From positions 18,369,701-18,433,700 of the forward strand of contig NC_087252.1 of the NCBI RefSeq assembly GCF_037042905.1: 64,000 bases of DNA, in the 5' to 3' direction. Positions 14,201 through 24,761 of the stretch are shown one piece after another (the stretch's first letter is position 1; each line of letters starts with the position of its first letter). The notes beneath the pieces were generated by a model, which had not been told where the DNA came from, searched no databases, and saw nothing but the letters and a program-made list of their open reading frames with translations. The DNA is from Lytechinus pictus. Lineage: Eukaryota; Echinodermata; Echinoidea; Temnopleuroida; Toxopneustidae. Position numbers and translations under genes: made by a program.

Positions 14201-14648
14201 GGATGGGGTTAGGTATCAGTGTGATATATGCTTCAAGGAGTTCCGCAAGAATAGCAATCTCAAGCGGCACATGGTGACCCACACGGAGCGGGAAAGGCGG
14301 CACCAGTGCGAGCTCTGCGAGAAGAAGTTCCTGACAAGCAGTCACCTGAAGGCTCACCACATGCAGAAGCACTCGGAGGAGAGGCCCAACAAGTGTCCGT
14401 ACTGCGATAAGAGGTTCGCCCGGAAGCACGACCTGAAGCGGCACCTGTCCATCCACGATGCGGAGAGAGAGAGGCCCTTTGAGTGCGACCAGTGTGACAA
14501 GAAGTACATCGCAGCTAGTCATCTTAGAGATCATCAAATAGTGCATACAGGTATGAGACCCTTTAACTGTGACGTTTGTGGACAGTCTTTCACCCTACAT
14601 AGGGCACTGCTTCGCCATTTAAAAGATAACCATCAGGTGCAATCATAG
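2295..14648 (+). CDS. C2H2 zinc-finger protein, 736 aa, 8 coding exons
   Basis: Probable DNA-binding nuclear protein; the ortholog is not recognised. Coding exons are 2295-2460, 4552-4674, 6150-6263, 7207-7251, 7800-7959, 11958-12130, 12918-13075 and 13377-14648. All introns have GT-AG ends and the phases join without a stop (2211 nt including TAG). The start ATG at 2295 sits in a good context (cgccATGg). Residues 1-260 are acidic, rich in Q, T and V, with no known fold. A degenerate C2HC-like finger lies in exon 6 (CMSC...HVC), one canonical finger in exon 7, and eleven in the last exon, in groups of three, three and five. A very basic/acidic linker rich in KHREKH-type repeats separates the last groups. 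Finger linkers are only partly of the TGEKP type. Exons 2 and 3 look like an internal duplication. An untranslated first exon probably lies upstream. Confidence 0.88.
2490..2630. repeat. (ATAATG/GATGAT)n microsatellite in intron 1
   Basis: An impure AT-rich triplet tract (ataataatgat, gatgatgatgg) starts about 30 bases after the exon 1 donor. It opens frames on both strands that encode only I/M or S/Y runs, so it is not coding. Confidence 0.85.
5131..5294. mobile_element. Small MITE with about 30-bp terminal inverted repeats
   Basis: The left end at 5131 (CCGCACAGAAACGTTGTTAG) is inverted at 5262-5294, with CTAACAGAG continuing the arm on both sides. The 164-bp interior has no coding capacity. 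It lies in intron 2 of the zinc-finger gene. The target duplication is unclear. Confidence 0.8.
5853..5980. mobile_element. Foldback MITE, about 128 bp
   Basis: GCGTATCCAGCATCA at the left is mirrored by TGATGCTGGATACGC at the right. The arms continue inward through imperfect ACAAAGAAAT and ATGGGCCC segments, so most of the element can fold on itself. It lies in intron 2 of the zinc-finger gene. Confidence 0.8.
6534..6628. mobile_element. Short hairpin element
   Basis: The arms 6534-6567 and 6586-6628 are imperfect inverted copies (AATGAATGTGTGCAATGG against CCATTGCACAAATATTTACATTCATT). It looks like a tiny MITE remnant in intron 3. Confidence 0.65.
7687..7770 (+). mobile_element. SINE 3' tail fragment
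   Basis: The segment TATCTGTAAAGCGCTT followed by TATTAAGCGTTATATAAA closely matches a second copy at 36706-36780 (TATTAAGCGCTATATAAA, ending in ATTATTATTA). Two copies with the same end structure suggest a SINE or LINE tail. It lies directly before exon 5 of the zinc-finger gene. Confidence 0.55.
8236..8271. repeat. 36-bp perfect palindrome flanked by 9-bp direct repeat
   Basis: The arm CCACTGAACTAGAAATAC at 8236-8253 is followed directly by its exact inverse at 8254-8271, with no loop. GTTGAGCCC occurs at 8229-8237 and again at 8271-8279, like a target duplication around a 33-bp insert. Confidence 0.9.
8448..8466. promoter_or_regulatory. CRE palindrome next to a YY1-like site
   Basis: TGACGTCA at 8448-8455 is a perfect CREB/ATF site, followed two bases later by AAGATGGC (8459-8466), the usual YY1 core. 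In animals this pair is typical of TATA-less start sites. It lies in intron 5 of the zinc-finger gene, inside the possible 2.1-kb element. Function is inferred only from motifs. Confidence 0.35.
10345..10556 (-). mobile_element. tRNA-derived SINE, family 1
   Basis: Read on the minus strand, the head has an A-box-like TGGCCCAGTGGATTAG and a B box GGGTTCAAATCCC (plus-strand 10490-10502), followed by an unrelated body and an AT-rich tail. The same head and body (CATGGC...TTTCCTTCA...TGCTGCA.TCAACCTAGG) recur on the plus strand at 20125-20330. It has no own terminator and no fold of a working tRNA. Confidence 0.8.
11212..11367. mobile_element. MITE with ACCTCGGTCACATTTGCTCTA ends
   Basis: The left end TACCTCGGTCACATTT near 11215 is inverted at the right (AAATGTGACCGAGGTG, ending about 11363). 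The flanking CTAA/TTAG extends the palindrome. The 155-bp interior has no coding potential. It lies in intron 5. Confidence 0.8.
11568..11775 (-). mobile_element. LINE or SINE 3' tail remnant with ATAATAATGG end
   Basis: The ATAATAATGGTATTTATTCA start and the A-rich body resemble 32725-32890 (ATAATAATAATGGTATTTTATTTCA). Both look like the reversed 3' end of a retroposon ending in an ATT microsatellite. Confidence 0.45.
12175..12475. repeat. (GAT)n / GATAGTGTT minisatellite in intron 6
   Basis: About 300 bases of impure GAT/GGTGAT triplets. Internally a 12-mer GATGATAGTGTT is repeated at least three times near 12336-12372. It keeps all frames open on both strands (polyD on +, polyI/H/S on -). 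These frames are low complexity and the true exon ends at 12130. Confidence 0.9.
13377..14648 (+). CDS. Last exon of the zinc-finger gene: eleven C2H2 fingers
   Basis: This 423-codon exon opens in phase 0 after the acceptor at 13375-13376 and ends at TAG 14646-14648. It holds eleven C-x2-C-x12-H-x3/4-H fingers. Fingers 1-3 (helix cores FDLKRH, SHLRQH, SEVTRH) resemble fingers 7-9 (SNLKRH, SHLKAH, HDLKRH), which points to duplication of a three-finger block. Between fingers 3 and 4 is a glycine-rich then acidic spacer. Between fingers 6 and 7 is a charged spacer. GC content is clearly higher than in the flanking introns. The 215-codon open frame on the opposite strand is a composition shadow of this exon. 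Confidence 0.92.
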   Translation: MKHPLVNRVDLLDTANIEQQQMVEENIIITENGQFQCAVCLKCCKRKFDLKRHLLTHSNIRDRPHSCEHCDKRFLTASHLRQHLRAHAGIKPFACDVCGKTFARSSEVTRHKVMHQRDGGGGGSAGVEDGVGDGMIETNNSVNSVEEDEMVVPEVVPVSMVSALGSLSYECTDCSETFLNKKDLQLHLFEKHTFQCKQCATVFPTVSTLERHMAEHREEVYTCIECSMVFVHKKQLKQHNKQKHREKYREKHREKHAERQREQEDTQENRTEDQEDGVRYQCDICFKEFRKNSNLKRHMVTHTERERRHQCELCEKKFLTSSHLKAHHMQKHSEERPNKCPYCDKRFARKHDLKRHLSIHDAERERPFECDQCDKKYIAASHLRDHQIVHTGMRPFNCDVCGQSFTLHRALLRHLKDNHQVQS

Positions 14649-17425
14649 ATATTGTCTCTTCATTGGTGATTTTAATTGCTTTTTTTGGTGCTGGGTGTTG
14701 AGAGTGCTTATCATGCTTCTCAACCTCCCACCAAATACCAAAAGTGGGTTCACAAGAATGGTAGTAATGCTATTTATATCTCAACATCTATAGGGGGATG
14801 CTAATCTGACCCGCAGCCACATTTGAAATGTGCTTTGATTGGTAGTAAATTGTTCCTCCATCTGTACCATGTTTCACAATTTAATTTGAAATCACCCAAC
14901 CAATGATTTTGTCTTAACTTTGTGATGTAGTAATTTTTAGAGATCCATTTCTCATTCATATTGAAACGCAATTTTACTTTTTAACCCCCACCCCCATTCC
15001 GAGGTGCTTATAAATGATTAGCGAAAAATTGTACAGTTGATTGGTATGGTTGATTGCACATTTTGACCAGCCCTTTCTGCGTGAAATCACTGCAAAATTT
15101 GAAAATATGTTATCTAGTAGAGTTGAATAAGAAAATAGAGTTGGAATTCTGATTTTCCTTGAGAGTTAACCTAATTTATACGAAGAGCAGTTCTTTAGAT
15201 GTGCTGCTATTTGTCCGTAAAAATCATCTTATTTGGCTGGGCCAAAAGTCAAAAGTCAAAACGCTTTAGACTGACGATTAAATGACTGCCAGAAGTAATA
15301 AAAAAAAACTGTTTTGAGTATGTGCTGTGTATGATCTGGTTATAAACCAAGAATTTTTGGGTCTACACTTTTATTTTGGGCACAGACATGCTGGAGTGAA
15401 GTGCTATAATATGAACATGCATAGTACATGAATGTATGTATGTACAAATTAATAGCTTGGCTTTCCCTATTTTCATTTGTTTTTGTAACTTGACTGTTTG
15501 CTGTGCTGAAATGTACAGAAAAACCATGCATGTTCAGGATGCCAAAAACTATGCACTAGATGTTTCCAAGTAATGAAACCTATTGAAATTTGGTTATGTA
15601 CATATTTGTCCACCTTTTATCATTGCAAAGAAAATAGCACAACACTTGCTCAAAAGAAAATCCCCCCCCCATCGATTCCGTACCAATCTTATTTCTCTGC
15701 TAGTTGGAAAGTGTCCGAATCCTGTGCACTCGATATCTATTGCCAAAAAAGAAGTTTTCTGTGCCTTGATGGCTAATATCTATGCATATTATTTGTAGAA
15801 AAAAGAAATTATTTAAAAGGGAAAAGAACTCCTTGAAATCTCTACAATTTGTGATTCATTGATATCAATTGAAATCTAGATATGAATCATTCATCATTCT
15901 ACAATCATGCCGATATACACACAGGCACACTTTGCCAGGGATATTGATGCCAAATTAGTACTGCATGGGTCTAGGACATGGGCCTGGTCTTACAACGAGT
16001 GGCGATTGATCTAATCAACCACAACTATGGAAAGCCTGCAACCTCAACATCTAAAATGCATGTGTTCAAAATATATTATAGATAAATGTATAATTGTTTT
16101 CTTGAAAATTCAGTGTGCTTCTCTTTGTTTACAATGGACATAAAGCAAATTTCCTTGAGATAGAAAATGATGGCATTGTTGGATTTCCATACAGTTGAGG
16201 TCGATTGGATCAAATCGTAACTCTTTGTAAGACGGAGCCCTGAATTTATGTGGCATTAGAGCCCCTCACCATTCCCACACATGTACATGTACTCACCCAA
16301 TGCTCTTGTTTTCTCCCTTGTTTATTATTTATGCATGTGGTTGCCAACACAATCCAGCCGATGATGAGGTGCTTTAGAACGGGGACCCATTCCAGTGTGC
16401 CAACCTCTGAATGCATGAAGCCTGCCCTCTGGAGCCTGGATGATGCCATGGAAGACGCACAGTATTCTGCATGGTCTGTACATCGCAGCATTATGTCATC
16501 ATGCACCCTTTCCTGCCACGTGTTCGTCATATCCCTTTGCTGTGGCTTGCAAAGCTTGCAACATTCTTTTTTAAAGAAGTCGAGTTCTGGTATAAGGTTG
16601 ATTATTAGTTTCTTCTTATGTTGTGGCAAAACATCAAAGAATAATTATAAAAGGTGTTGGCTCCTCAATCGTCCAACTTCTAGCTAAGTGACAAGAGTTT
16701 GTTGCGAATGTTAGAATGGCCTGTCATGCTTGATATTTATGTAGTCCCATGTATACGTTTGTCTGTGGACTGAATTCCATCAAGACTGGCAATTTAGTAG
16801 GATAAGACTGAAAACTTAACAGAAAGATAACTCATTTAAGATCACATTCTTTCAAGTTCCTATTGCATCGATTGTTGGTCATCAAGGAGCTGTCAATGAG
16901 ACAGTGCTTGTTAGGGAAGTAAATTGCTTGAGCCGAAATGGCTGACTAAATCACTTGCCATGTCTGAGCTCTTTTAATATTGTCTATACAATCTGCTTGT
17001 GTTGTTTACAGTTTCATACTGTATTCAAATCAAGCTGTGAAGAAAGTTTAATAAATGATCATGATTCCCACCTCCCTTTAGTTTAGATAAAATTGAAATA
17101 AAATATAGTTTACAATTGAATTAATTTCAACAACAGAAAAAAATGAAACAATAGCATTATCCAATTTCTTCTTTGAATTTAACAACTTTTTTTCATGTGT
17201 CTTTGGGCCATTTGTGTCTGTGTTTGATCTGTTTGCTGTGATTGTTCATGCATGTACATGTACTAGGGGGTGGAGCTGCGCTTTCAAGTTTCAAGGGTTT
17301 ACTATTAGAAGAAATTACTCTATTTTGGTGTATTTTCCACATCTTGATAATAAAAGAGAAATCTATATGAATGGAAATCAAAACAAAAATATCAAATGAT
17401 CAGATTATGATAATGTGCTATTTTC
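14649..17425 (+). other. 3' UTR and flank of the zinc-finger gene
   Basis: No coding exon is seen. The 3' UTR starts at 14649. A possible poly(A) signal AATAAA is at 17050-17055, and another further down at 19402-19407. Which is used cannot be told from sequence. One MITE (15980-16240) lies inside. Confidence 0.5.
15980..16240. mobile_element. MITE, about 260 bp
   Basis: The left end (GGGCCTGGTCTTACAACGAG, then GGCGATTGATCTAATCAACC) is matched in inverse by the right end (GGTCGATTGGATCAAATCG, then CTTTGTAAGACGGAGCCC). Arms are about 45 bp and imperfect. Confidence 0.75.
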
Positions 17426-18293
17426 ATTAAACCATGGACCTATTACGAATGGACATTCAACGAGAGTATTTTATGACCACCACCTGTTTCCAGCTGTCAA
17501 AATCGCTGTCTAACCCTTAACTTTCTCTTTACGCGGTTTTTACGACCACCGCCCGGGGCGATTGTTTACACAAGCTCCTTTCGCCCATTGATCGTCACCG
17601 ATCGATCACTGGCCCTCTTTCGACCAAAGGCGGTCATGTTTTAGCCCCGATTGCCAAAAGGGAAAGTCCCTACATTACCTAGAATGCAATGCGCAATTCA
17701 TATCCGGTTTTTCAGTACATTATTTTAGGCTGTCTATAATGTGCGATTGTCGTCTGTCCATCAAAAAAAAATCCTGTTAAATTTCATCAATCCTGTGGAA
17801 TTTTATGCCCAAATGAAAATTAACTTCTGACCGAAGGTAAGCGCTACTATCGACATCAATACTGTCCGAAAAAGATGAAATTTTAACGTTTTTCAGCAGA
17901 TTTTTTCGTCGAATTTCAAGTGCTTTTTTGCCATAGATATACGGATCTGCAAGGTGATGTCAATGCATTTCATTTCCGGTTGTTAGCGATGTACGTAAAA
18001 AATACGTTTATGCACGCCTGTTTTCTTGTTTCTGCTATCATTTTCATAGCGCTAATGTTCGCTGCTGTGCGTTGCTGTTGATAAAGTGAACGAACAACAT
18101 CGCAATGTGTAGGAGCAGCGTACAATTGATTTCCGCTGTCCATCAGTGAGAGCATGGTGAGAGCGTTTTTTACGACCGGCTTGATGGGTGTCAGCTGCCA
18201 GCGCTCTGTTTATAAAAGGATTAGCGGCGACGGTCTTTGTGTCAAAGGAGGGGATTCGTTGAATGTCCATTCGTAATAGGTCCATGATTAAAC
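17426..18293. mobile_element. 854-bp DNA element, 32-bp perfect inverted ends, 7-bp target duplication
   Basis: CATGGACCTATTACGAATGG begins at 17433 and its exact inverse ends at 18286; the arms stay identical for about 32 bases. ATTAAAC flanks both sides (17426-17432 and 18287-18293). The interior is more GC-rich, with ACGACCACCGCC and GATCGTCACCGATCG, and has no long open frame. The family is uncertain; a 7-8 bp duplication would fit hAT-like or P-like groups. Confidence 0.88.
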
Positions 18294-20120
18294 TAACACT
18301 CTGGTACAGGTAGATGACAAAGCAGGCAACTTTGTTTAATTGTTCCTCCTTGGCATATGGCATAGGTCAAGCATCATTAAAGGCCATTCTGATTAGGTTT
18401 ACAATGTGATGGAAGTAGCAGTGAATTCTGTGATTATAAGAAATCATATTATAAGAGGGGATGGTCTGAAAAAAACGGGATACAGCATAGCTACATATCA
18501 TAATTTCATGTATTATGTGTAAAGCCATAGTGTTGTTACCAAGAGGTTTCTTTCAATTTGTGATGTAAATCTTATTTTTTATGAGGATTTTTAATTGAAT
18601 TTATAGTTTGAAAACACTGCAAATGTAACAGTGAATGTAAACATTGAATATCTCATCAGAGATCTATCTATCAGTTATGTGGTGTGCTATATATGTGATG
18701 CGTTAGAGATGTATTAGTACAAATATTTCTATTATTATTCTTATTCCTAAGGCATAGACAATTATTAAAATGTGTGTGCTTCACCTTTTTAACTTGGTGT
18801 TTGCTGTACCTTTTTATTTCTTGGTGGGGGAACTGTTGCCAAAATATTTGTTCCTGTGACTTTTTCTCTCGGCTTTATTTATTTTATTTTTTTAAGGCTT
18901 CGAATCCTATTTTAGCAGATTAATTACAATTTTGGACCTCCTCCATAAAGATTCCTCCTTTTTACTTCATTTATTCTGATTTCTGGTCTTTAATGGTTGG
19001 CAGCTATGTAATTGGTCCGTTCAACCTATTTAGCCAATGGGAAGAAATGTATCAGGCTCCAAGTCTAAGTCACGGAATGCAATTTATTCAATGTATTCTT
19101 ATTTTGATAGATACTTCATTTGTACAATTGACAATCCTATTCATCAAAGGTGAACTATCTGACCTAGAATGTTGTGTTTCACACTAGGAAACCGATATAC
19201 ACTTTTGTATTCCTGTAGAATGTGATGGAAACATCTAAAGATGTAATGTTTGGAACCTTTAAATTCCCTGTTGCTTTCCTGTCACTTGCAGAGAATCCAA
19301 ATAACTATCCTAGCATTTCTCAAAGTATTTATGGGCAATGTCATGCCTGTTACATGGGATTGTCCGTATACATATTGTTCTGGGATCGATGTGACATCTG
19401 AAATAAATTTTGAAAATGTAGTGTAATGAGTGTATTTATAAGAAGGGATGTTCTATGAATGTATATTTTGAGCAAAGGTTCCCAAATTGCCAAGAAAGAT
19501 CTAAACTGTTATATTCTTATTTGTTCATGAACATTTTCATTTATCCATGAAAATAATTAAAATGTAGAATTATAAACGATTGGATGACAAATAAAGGGGA
19601 AGTGTTGAATATCCGATCCTGGGCGCAATCTTCAGCTTTTTCTGATTTTGGCCAAGTCCTCGTCGACTGTTGCAGATGCGCTATTGATATAATTTTTTAG
19701 ATGTTTAAGAGAGAACACATCCAGGGTGACGGATCCATTTCTCAACAAACTTCTTTTTTGATAGGCTGAGAAGCACAGTTGCCATGGTAATTGTCACACA
19801 AAGTGTACTTTTGTGAGTCCTCTTATGAAACACTCCCCCGGGAACAAACATACAAAATTGGAAGTGAAACAGTTCTTTTAATTTGTAAATCCAGTTGATG
19901 TTAATTAATGACAGCTTTAAATCATGTCTTTCAGTTCAAATTTAATCTTCACAATCCATTGTATGATTATTAACGTAAAGCTATAACCATGGCTACCCAT
20001 TTTCAGATTGTAATTTTTTTTCATTTAATTTGGCATCGGTTTCTATGAACCATCCCAAGAGAAAAAGTAACAAATTGTGACATCAACCAGTGTGAACTAT
20101 AGCTTTTTTTTTTTTTAGAG
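18294..20120. other. Intergenic or distal 3' UTR, no gene seen
   Basis: AT-rich sequence with no conserved frame, splice pair or RNA fold. A poly(A) signal candidate is at 19402-19407. Confidence 0.4.
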
Positions 20121-20124
20121 TTTG

Positions 20125-20330
20125 GATTGTGGCCCAGTGGATTAGTGTCCTGACTTTTAAACAGGTTTGTGGGTTTGAATCCCAGCCATGGCATAATTTC
20201 CTTCAATTAGTCAATCACGTTTGTGCTGCATTCAACCTAGGAGGTATAAGCCTTTGAATACCTGGCATAAGTTTGCTTGTGCACTATAAAAGGCTTGCTA
20301 GGCTAATGCCAGGTTAAAAATAGCTAATTC
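20125..20330 (+). mobile_element. tRNA-derived SINE, family 1, plus-strand copy
   Basis: A-box-like TGGCCCAGTGGATTAG near 20131 and B box GGGTTTGAATCCC near 20172, followed by the same body as the copy at 10345-10556. The B box carries one change (TTTG for TTCA). Confidence 0.8.
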
Positions 20331-20784
20331 CTTTTGGAAACTGATAATTTATATACAGATTATGCACTTTATAAGAATGAAATATTTATTATTTTATGGC
20401 TCAATTTTTGCTTTCCTGTCTTCGATTACCTGTTAACTTTATTTATTTATTATGCATGAAAGTAAACAAGTGTGAAATTATTGTATGTTGGTTTGTCTAT
20501 GTCTTGAAGTGCATTAATGTACCATTGTGAAGAAAAAACCTGAACCATTTTTGAAATTTTTAAAATATTTTGTATATCTCCCCACTATGCGGGGACAATT
20601 TATCTGTAAATTTTGAATTAGTGTATAGTACCAGTGCTCTTTGTTGATAACTGTTACACATTGTTTTGATTGTACTTTTTGGTTGTATTGGTAGTAATGA
20701 GATGATTTTTTTATTTTACATTACAGTTTTTGCAGGACAATGCTAGAAAACAAAGGGAGTGGATTAGTTTGAAAGGAATGCAGT

Positions 20785-21182
20785 GGCCCGTATTCTGAAC
20801 TTTGGTTTGATTTAAACTCTCGTCTAAAACTATGGATAGCCAATGGGGCACAAATGCTATTAGTACACGTTCAATCAATTAACTCACATGATGCTCGAAT
20901 AAAGGTCATTAAACTCTGGTCTAAAGTTGTGGTTAAACTATGGAGAGCCAATTGTGTCATAAACATGTAACAGTTCAAGTTCGATTTATAAGCTAATTTG
21001 ACTCTCCAATCATTCGTAAAGGTCTGGAAATGATAACAAATAGTTTCCTTCATCATAATAGTATGACGAAAAAGCACAGTAGACATAAGAAACAAAAAAT
21101 TTTGACATTGTAAGCTGCCCGTAATTTTGACCACAATTAACGGCAGTGGCCTAATTTAAATCAAACTTCAGGATACGGGCCA
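20785..21182. mobile_element. MITE, GGCCCGTATTCTGAA family, copy 1
   Basis: Left end GGCCCGTATTCTGAACTTTG, right end CAAACTTCAGGATACGGGCC, inverted. A shared core (AAGTTGTGGTT, GAGAGCCAATTGTG, CAAGTTCGATTT) is also present in copy 2 at 21319-21655. Confidence 0.8.
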
Positions 21183-21318
21183 ATGAGTCCACATTTGTCC
21201 TGCATACGTACATGTATATTAAAGGTGGTGCAGGGATTTAAGATTGTTTGCCATTTATCCAGTGCTCTTTCTAAGCCATCTGAATGGCTGCTTACCAGTG
21301 TTTGAGCTTTGGCTGTAA

Positions 21319-21655
21319 AGGCCCGTACTCTGAACTCTGGTTTATTTAAAATCTGGTCCAAAGTTGTGGTTGAAGTATGGGAAGCCAATTGTGATTGGTA
21401 TCTCTAATACCGTAATTTCTTTACAAGTTCGATTTGTCAGCTCATTTGAAAACCCAAATCATTCATAATTTACTGGGAATGAATTCTGAAATAGTACTCG
21501 TCATCATGGAAACATGAGGAAAGACACAAGTTAAGACACATTCAATGTAAATGCAATTTTGATATTTTTGGCTACTTTTTATATTTTTGGCTTTCCATAA
21601 TTTTAGCACAGAGTTAGAGCATGGCCTAAGGTAAATTGGACTTCAGAATACGGGC
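21319..21655. mobile_element. MITE, GGCCCGTATTCTGAA family, copy 2
   Basis: Left end GGCCCGTACTCTGAACTCTG, right end GGACTTCAGAATACGGGC. It is in the same orientation as copy 1 and only 136 bases away, so the pair may be a local duplication followed by divergence. Confidence 0.8.
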
Positions 21656-22197
21656 AAAAGTGTATTATGTCGCAGTAAACAATCAAATTATTTATGACAG
21701 CTTGTAAATTTGATATTTTTTGTGTATTTCGAACTCGACAGTGACAGACGGCTTGGTATACCAGTATGTAGTTGAGGCATTTTGCAGAAATGTTACATAA
21801 AACCTCTGCTGATTGGCCACCTCAAGGAGTGTCTATTAGGATAAATGCATATTTTAAGTTTAAACCATAGAGCAACACGGCTATCATAATATCAACATTA
21901 ATATGCTTTGTTCCTCAAATTGGCAACAATCATTTTTCTCTTCATTTGCATACTGTACACCAAAATCATAAGATATGGATATAAACTGAGTCACAATGAA
22001 TGATGGTATCAAAATTAATGATAAATTGCCAATTCATATTTCTAAACAGCTCTAGATTTTGTTTTTATTGTGTTGCCAATTTAGCTCATGTAATGATTAG
22101 CTGGTTCATGTAGGGAGGGCATCTCAAACTTTATTGGAAATGGTAACAATAAAAAAAAAGATAGCAAAATTTATTGAAAAATTGCCAATTCAAATAT

Positions 22198-23023
22198 TTA
22201 ACCCTATCTAGGGGGGGGGGGGGACTCCGAGGCCCCCTCCTCAACAAGTCGCGCGATATTTTCGCCGCGCAGAATTTTTTTGACCGCGCTGCTCACTGAC
22301 TTTTTACTTTCAAGTCTTGCGCAACTTTTGAGACCAGTTTTGCGTCACCCGGGTACGCGGTTCTGAAATTACGCGACGTTATGTAAGTGCATGTCGGACC
22401 AAAAATTGCTCAAAAACGTGATTTTGTGTACAAAGTCAAGGTAAATTGTATTTTCAACCAAAAATCATATATGTATGATTATTTTTAGTTTTGCTGGTCT
22501 AAATGTATGTATTTTATGCTGTTTATGATCTTAGAAGAGTCCCCAATGAATTTCATTGAAAAAACAATGAAAAACAAAGAGTCCAAAAAACAAAGAAATA
22601 CATAAGAAATTGCAAAAAACAATATAATACATAAGAAATTGATCTGATATCACAATTTTTTTCATGTAAACTTGCTAAGAACACCACAAAGAGTTTCTAT
22701 GCCAAAAATTAGAACATTTGGAGCTTTATTTATGGAGTTAAAGGAAAAAGTATGATTTTGCATACTAATGGTAAGTCTGCGAATCGAACGTAGAAAACTC
22801 GTAGAAAACGAGATAATTGCACATAAATTAGCATAATTACTTAATAACAATTCGCATGAAATGAATTACTATACAATTTTGTAGATTATGTCCCAGAAAA
22901 CCTGGGTGTTAATTTTCGGCGCGGTCGACGGCCGAGATCTCAAGGGGGGGGGGGGGGCCTGGGAGGCCCCCCCCCCCCCCGGCCATATGAACTCCCAAAA
23001 TACCCCGGCCTAGATAGGGTTAA
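22198..23023. mobile_element. TTAA-flanked piggyBac-like MITE with poly-G ends, copy 1
   Basis: The ends read TTAA-CCCTATCTAGG and CCTAGATAGGG-TTAA. The exact TTAA duplication and CCC start are the hallmark of piggyBac-type elements. Inside each end is a long G or C run (13 G near 22212; about 13 G then about 14 C near 22946-22980), and then CpG-rich segments. The AT-rich core holds repeats of ACATAAGAAATT. A second copy lies in the opposite orientation at 50903-51668. No transposase frame. Confidence 0.82.
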
Positions 23024-24560
23024 ACAGTGACTTTGTTTTCATTGCATTGCCAATTTAGATTATGTACTGATGAGCTGGTTTATCCAGGGAGGGCACCGCA
23101 ACCTGTACTGGGAATGAAAACCTTTTATTTTACTCAATTTTCTCTTCATAATCATATTCCGTGTGTGTTTGCTAGCTTTCAGGATAGAGAGATACTGCAA
23201 AAAGGCACTTCCTGTAGGCTGATTGAGTGAAATTATTACGATGTTCAGAGGGTACAAGACTAAGCGACTTATTTGTAGTTTCGCCAAACAAGCTGGCCAA
23301 ATCATTTGAATTTCCATTCTTATCTCAACATTATGAACTACATCACTCTATTATTGTAATATAGATATTAGTATCGATGATTTATCTGTTTTCCAATGTT
23401 GCCTATTCATAGAGAATAGGGAAGTGTTCAATGTTTGACCGTTTTTGCCATGTATTATATGTACATATGTTGATAAGATGATAGAGGTTAAACAGAGAGA
23501 CAATGCTAATTTCTGCATTATTTACATCAACTAAAGAAATAAAAAAAATGCATGCCTGTTTACTATGTGGATGCACATATTATGTATTACTATTATTGCT
23601 TGTTGAAATAAATCTACCGAAAATAATATTTCTTTTGGTGGTTGTGAATGCTGTTGTAAATGCATGTGTATTTTATCCCCCCTTTTTATTTGGGGGGGGG
23701 GGGGGGTAGGGGGATTTTCAATATAAGTAGGCGTACTTTAAAAATAGATCCATGTAATATTCATCTGTCAAATTAGTGAAAGGGGGGATAGTAAGGAGAG
23801 AAAATGCCATCAGATAGGAGAGGAAAGATATAAAGGGGGGGGGGGGGAGGAAGAAGAGGGATTGGGGAGAGATGGAGAGGGGGGGCAGATAATGACGGAG
23901 GTGGATGGAGAGAGAGATTTGAATCGGGGATCGTATAGTGTGAGATACACTTGTGGTGAGAGAAGGGGGATTTTTGTTTGTTTTTTATTTATTTATTCGA
24001 TCATCCATCCATTAAATGGGAAAGACATAGTAAAAATATTGGACATGAGAAACAAACTCGAGCGATACGAAATAACGTATAACCTTATTGGATATAAAGC
24101 TCCGTCTATCAGGCCATGAAGTAAACACCTTTCTTTTGGGATGACGACCTGTATTTTCTTCATTATTTTAGAAGTAAGGGAATGGTAAACATTATCCATA
24201 TACACAGTCCTAGTATATCCAATAGGATACCCCTCTAGGCCCTCTATATTTTCCTGTCAAGCCCGAGCTCCACCCAACCCCACGTGGTTATAAACCTTTC
24301 ATCTTGCAAAGTCGGGGCCCCTAGATCCAGGCTAGGCGCATCTCGACGCGTCGGTCCCCTCCCCTTTTCATGGTTGGAATAGTCCATTATATATTGAGGG
24401 CTATGTACGAATATCTCGTACATGTGTCCGTAATTTTAGCCATATACATACGCATTTAAACACGAAATGATATCTAAAAATGATACTCTAAAAATATATA
24501 TTATCTGTATGCTTTTTAAAGGAATATGTATATTTAATAATTGATAATAAAACCCATGTC
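23024..24560. other. Intergenic stretch upstream of CDCA7 with poly-G runs
   Basis: No gene seen. A G run of about 16 ends near 23706, and a purine-rich G-dominated stretch with an 11-12 G run covers 23780-23890. The remainder is AT-rich. Confidence 0.5.
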
Positions 24561-24570
24561 TTCCCTCAAA

Positions 24571-24640
24571 TGACGCAATGACACATTCCGGAAGTCCAGT
24601 TTCCCGCGAAATGTTTAAAGCCCCGCGAATTTTAATGAGC
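24571..24640 (+). promoter_or_regulatory. CDCA7 proximal promoter: ETS and E2F-type sites
   Basis: CCGGAAGT (24588-24595) is a consensus ETS site. TTTCCCGCGAAA (24600-24611) contains TTTCCCGC, an exact E2F consensus. A second, weaker E2F-like CCCCGCGAATTTT follows at 24621-24633, and TTTAAA between them resembles a CHR element. The cluster lies about 120-190 bases before the start codon. E2F control of CDCA7 is established in vertebrates; use here is inferred. Confidence 0.6.
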
Positions 24641-24761
24641 TATTCTTGCTATGCTATATATGTCAACAGAACTGTCACTGGCATTTCACTGATCACATTT
24701 TCCATGATAAATTTAGCCACAATTTTCTCATTTTCTTGTGCTCTTGAGTGTTCAAGGGACG

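Noticed and set aside
13899..14546. 215-codon minus-strand frame
   Set aside because: It lies exactly opposite the zinc-finger exon and has a V/L-rich shadow composition. The plus-strand frame has clear C2H2 motifs and splice support.
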